20,933 nt of DNA from Myxococcales bacterium (lineage in GTDB: Bacteria; Myxococcota; Polyangia; Polyangiales; Polyangiaceae): positions 1 to 20,933 of the forward strand of contig JAGQIY010000939.1 of the NCBI GenBank assembly GCA_020430865.1. Reading direction: 5' to 3'. Each line of letters starts with the position of its first letter. Positions within the stretch are counted from its first letter, which is position 1. Below, piece by piece: positions 18,647-20,933 of the stretch. Below the pieces are notes generated by a model, which searched no databases, was not told the DNA's origin, and worked only from the letters and a program-made list of their open reading frames with translations. A program made the position numbers and the translations under genes.

Positions 18647-19621
18647 GTGGAGCTCGAGTTTACACCGACGCTCGCCGACTACCGCGAGCTCGTGCGCGCG
18701 AACCTGGTCCGTCGCCCGCTCGGTGTGATCCTGCTGGCGACTGCGCTGTGCGCGCCGCTGCCAGTGTTCTGGTGGCAGACCAACCTGCCCTGGTTCGTCG
18801 GAGGAGTGTGGGCGCTGTTCGTGCTGTTCATGCTGCTCTCGATGCCTCACCGTCTCGCGAGCCAGCTCGTTCGGCGCAGCCCGCACCTGGTGCAGCCTCA
18901 TAGAATCCGTACGGATTCATCGGGCTACGAGCTGCACAGCCCGGGCTATGACGTGAGCCTGCACTGGGCGGCGTTTCGCGAGCTGAAGAGCACGAACCAC
19001 CTCTGGCTGCTGTTCCGGGAGAGCGAGGTCTTCGTGGTCCCCAAGCGAGCGTTCGCGTCCAGCGAGGCCGAGCAGGGCTGGGTGCGCGCAGTGCGGAGCT
19101 TCATGGCAGCGCCTGCGGAGGCGGCGCCAGAGGTGGCGGATCTCTCCTTCTGCCTGAGCAGGGCGGACTACACGGAGATCTACCGCGAAGCCCAGCCTCC
19201 CCAGCTCAAGTTCATGCGCTGGTTCCTCACCCTTCCCGTGGCGATTGGCGTCGTGGCGAACGCCCGCTTCATTCAGGTCGGACACCACCTGGCGTGGATG
19301 ATCAGCCTGCCGTTCACGCTGCTGTTCGTCGTCGCCATCGCCCTGATGACACCCTGGGTACAGGCCCGGCTGCTGAGGGCCGAGGCGTTCAGGCCCGTCT
19401 CCTACCGTATCCTCCCGGAAGGATTTCTGCACCGGCACAGCCAAGGGGAGACGCTGTACGGCTGGTCGACGCTGCAAGGCATCGAGCAGTCGCAGTCGCT
19501 GTGGCTGGTGCGCACGGACTCCGTGGTGCTGCCCGTTCCGCGACGCGCGTTCGCGAACCTCGACGAGGAGAGCGACTGGATCGACCTGGTCCGAGGCAAC
19601 CTGCAGTCGTCCCGCAGGTAG
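18647..19621 (+). CDS. Internally duplicated YcxB-like membrane protein
   Basis: 324-residue inner-membrane protein of unknown function. It consists of two similar halves: each has an ADY(R/T)E helix start (residues 10-14 and 173-177), a pair of membrane helices (about 27-65 and 192-235), and a cytosolic beta domain ending in a W-x-x-(F/L) strand, an L-W-L-(L/V) strand, a V-P-(K/R)-R-A-F-A motif (132-137 and 298-303) and a terminal W helix. That pattern is typical of YcxB-like proteins, normally single units of about 160-180 residues, so this is a tandem duplication or fusion. GTG 18647 is chosen because similarity begins there; the frame is open upstream into the divergent gene. No Shine-Dalgarno is visible. 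Confidence 0.78.
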   Translation: MELEFTPTLADYRELVRANLVRRPLGVILLATALCAPLPVFWWQTNLPWFVGGVWALFVLFMLLSMPHRLASQLVRRSPHLVQPHRIRTDSSGYELHSPGYDVSLHWAAFRELKSTNHLWLLFRESEVFVVPKRAFASSEAEQGWVRAVRSFMAAPAEAAPEVADLSFCLSRADYTEIYREAQPPQLKFMRWFLTLPVAIGVVANARFIQVGHHLAWMISLPFTLLFVVAIALMTPWVQARLLRAEAFRPVSYRILPEGFLHRHSQGETLYGWSTLQGIEQSQSLWLVRTDSVVLPVPRRAFANLDEESDWIDLVRGNLQSSRR

Positions 19622-19767
19622 GATGCCCTGGAGTCATTCTCACCGAGAGTAGTTTAGGTGTAAAATTCTGGACTTGAACGCGGAGCAACGCCGGCCGAGG
19701 GATCCGAGGTGGCAACCCCTGACGATTCGAGGTAGAGCCAGCGCTGGAAGTTCGACTTCTCACTTTC

Positions 19768-19776
19768 AAGGAGGTG
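19768..19776 (+). promoter_or_regulatory. Strong Shine-Dalgarno site of the hydrolase gene
   Basis: aaggaggtg is a full anti-Shine-Dalgarno complement ending a few bases before GTG 19781. It decides the start of the hydrolase and is the best ribosome-binding site in the window. Confidence 0.85.
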
Positions 19777-19780
19777 CGCC

Positions 19781-20933
19781 GTGGCGCTGCGTGTTCCCAA
19801 GCTCGGTTTGGCTTTCCCTCAGGTTTGTGGTCTGGCCCTGGTCACTGGCTCGCTCGCGCTGAGCGGCGGCGCAGCGGCTGCGGACTACAGCCAGCCCGGC
19901 CCGCTGACGACGGCCGTCCAGAGCTTCAACACCAGCGGAGCCAACGGCAAGATCGCGTACCCAACCAGCGGCAACGGACCCTTTCCGACGCTGGTGCTCG
20001 GTCATGGCGCGCTCTTCGCCAACGCGGACCAGCAGATCGGCTGGGGCGAGCACTTCGCGTCGTACGGCTTCGTCGCCGTAGCCGTGAACCTCGGCTCATT
20101 TCCTGACGGTAACGGTGGCGCGCCGATCATCCAGGCAGCCCTCAACTACCTCGACGGCGCTCCGGCTCCCCTGGCCGGCCTCGCTGACACGAGCAACCTC
20201 GGACTCGAGGGGTTCAGCGCCGGGGGACAGTCTTTCGCCGTCGCCGCCGTCAGCTTGAAACCTCAGGCTCTGGTGCTCTTCGACCCGGTTGCTGGAAGCG
20301 GGATGGGCGGTGGCACGGACCCAGGTGGCAGCGCAGTGCCCAAGATCTGCAGCCCGACCATCACCATCTTCACCGAGCCGAGTGGCTGTAACAGCCAGAG
20401 CAACTGGTCGCCGTTCGCGATGGGAAGCAGCGGCCCCCGAGCGACCTTGCGCATCACCGGCGCCACCCATTGCGACGGCGAGAACGCCGATCGCGGCGCG
20501 CTGTGTGGGGGCTTCTGCGGCGGCGCCGCGACTCCAGCCAAGCAGGGCCGCTTCGCGCACTACGGCACGGCCTGGTTCCTCGCCTATCTACAGGGCGACT
20601 CGAACGCCCTGGCCGAGGTTACGTCCAGCGCGTTGAGCAGCGATGGCGCGATCAAGGACACCGGCACCGCCGACGGCCCCGACTGCGACGGCAACGGCGG
20701 TGGCGGCGGCAGCGCTGGCGCTGGCGCTGGCGGCGCTGGCACGGGTGGCGGAGCCCAAGGCGGCAGCAACCCGGGTGGATCCGGCCAGGGCGGTTCCGCG
20801 GGGACACAGTCAGGCAGCGGGGGCAGCGGCTTTGGCGGCAGCGCCGGCGCTGGCGTCGGAGGCAGCGGACAGGGCGGCTCCGCGCAAGGCGGCTCCGCGC
20901 AAGGCGGCTCCGCGCAAGGCGGCTCCGCGCAAG
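19781..20933 (+). CDS. Secreted alpha/beta hydrolase with repeat stalk (partial, runs off the window)
   Basis: At least 384 residues; the 3' end is outside the window. A signal peptide (about 1-34, cleavage near A-A-A-D) leads into an alpha/beta hydrolase related to dienelactone hydrolase/chlorophyllase/PETase-like esterases: oxyanion-loop GHG (74-76), nucleophile Ser146 in GFSAG, probable acid near Glu199, and His230 in ATHCD. Several Cys residues suggest disulfides. From about residue 300 it becomes Gly/Ser/Ala/Gln-rich, ending in tandem GGSAQ pentapeptides. The fold suggests an ester-cleaving enzyme, but the substrate is unknown and the weak acid position makes activity uncertain. The stalk is like those that tether myxobacterial surface proteins, often ending in a sorting segment not visible here. 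Start is GTG 19781, after a near-perfect Shine-Dalgarno. Confidence 0.82.
   Translation, partial: MALRVPKLGLAFPQVCGLALVTGSLALSGGAAAADYSQPGPLTTAVQSFNTSGANGKIAYPTSGNGPFPTLVLGHGALFANADQQIGWGEHFASYGFVAVAVNLGSFPDGNGGAPIIQAALNYLDGAPAPLAGLADTSNLGLEGFSAGGQSFAVAAVSLKPQALVLFDPVAGSGMGGGTDPGGSAVPKICSPTITIFTEPSGCNSQSNWSPFAMGSSGPRATLRITGATHCDGENADRGALCGGFCGGAATPAKQGRFAHYGTAWFLAYLQGDSNALAEVTSSALSSDGAIKDTGTADGPDCDGNGGGGGSAGAGAGGAGTGGGAQGGSNPGGSGQGGSAGTQSGSGGSGFGGSAGAGVGGSGQGGSAQGGSAQGGSAQGGSAQ
20873..20932 (+). repeat. Tandem 15-bp repeat (GGSAQ), four perfect copies
   Basis: Four identical copies of ggcggctccgcgcaa lie head to tail in the hydrolase frame, encoding GGSAQ each, and the next copy probably continues past the edge. 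Because the unit is a multiple of three, changes in copy number would alter only stalk length. Confidence 0.95.

Overview
The window looks like a stretch of chromosome from a myxobacterium-like member of the Myxococcota, most likely Polyangia/Sorangiineae. This is inferred from the high GC content, the strong third-position GC bias and the gene content: a transmembrane Hanks-type Ser/Thr kinase beside a TPR/PEGA protein, secreted proteins with Gly/Ser/Ala-rich 'GGSAG' linkers, Cys-rich modules of the C-G-x-C type, and many lipoproteins. No rRNA, tRNA, CRISPR array, complete insertion sequence or phage gene was seen. I place thirteen protein-coding genes; the last one runs off the right edge.

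Layout. (1) 7-2238 (+): S9A prolyl oligopeptidase lipoprotein. (2) 2435-3139 (+): calcineurin-like metallophosphoesterase. (3) 3158-3312: compact intergenic element with a 15-bp direct repeat at each end, a perfect 7-bp hairpin and a bidirectional terminator between convergent genes. (4) 8566-3311 (-): probable three-gene operon of transmembrane Ser/Thr kinase, TPR/PEGA membrane protein and Cys-rich/kelch lipoprotein; the last two overlap as TGATG. (5) 8567-9182: about 600 bp with no convincing gene. (6) 9183-12632 (+): VAT-1-like quinone oxidoreductase, Gly-rich lipoprotein and RhlE-type DEAD-box helicase. (7) 13925-12645 (-): EgtB-type sulfoxide synthase of ergothioneine synthesis. (8) 14135-15840 (+): DGPF/YCII protein and an ECF sigma factor with a long C-terminal extension, i.e. 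an ECF42-type pair, overlapping as GTGA and preceded by a good candidate for its own promoter. (9) 15963-17108 (+): response regulator with an EAL c-di-GMP phosphodiesterase domain. (10) 18546-17110 (-): secreted helical protein of unknown function. (11) 18647-19621 (+): internally duplicated YcxB-like membrane protein, possibly leaderless. (12) 19781-end (+): secreted alpha/beta hydrolase followed by a low-complexity stalk ending in four perfect 15-bp tandem repeats that run off the window.

Working together. The clearest functional units are the kinase operon (a cytoplasmic kinase, a periplasmic adaptor and a surface lipoprotein, suggesting envelope signalling) and the autoregulated-looking ECF42/DGPF pair. 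The other genes look like independent housekeeping, redox and surface functions. The most useful things to follow up are the ECF42 promoter match and near-leaderless start, the repeat-bounded element at 3158-3312, the terminator-like hairpin stranded between divergent genes near 14045, and the kinase/TPR/Cys-rich-kelch operon.
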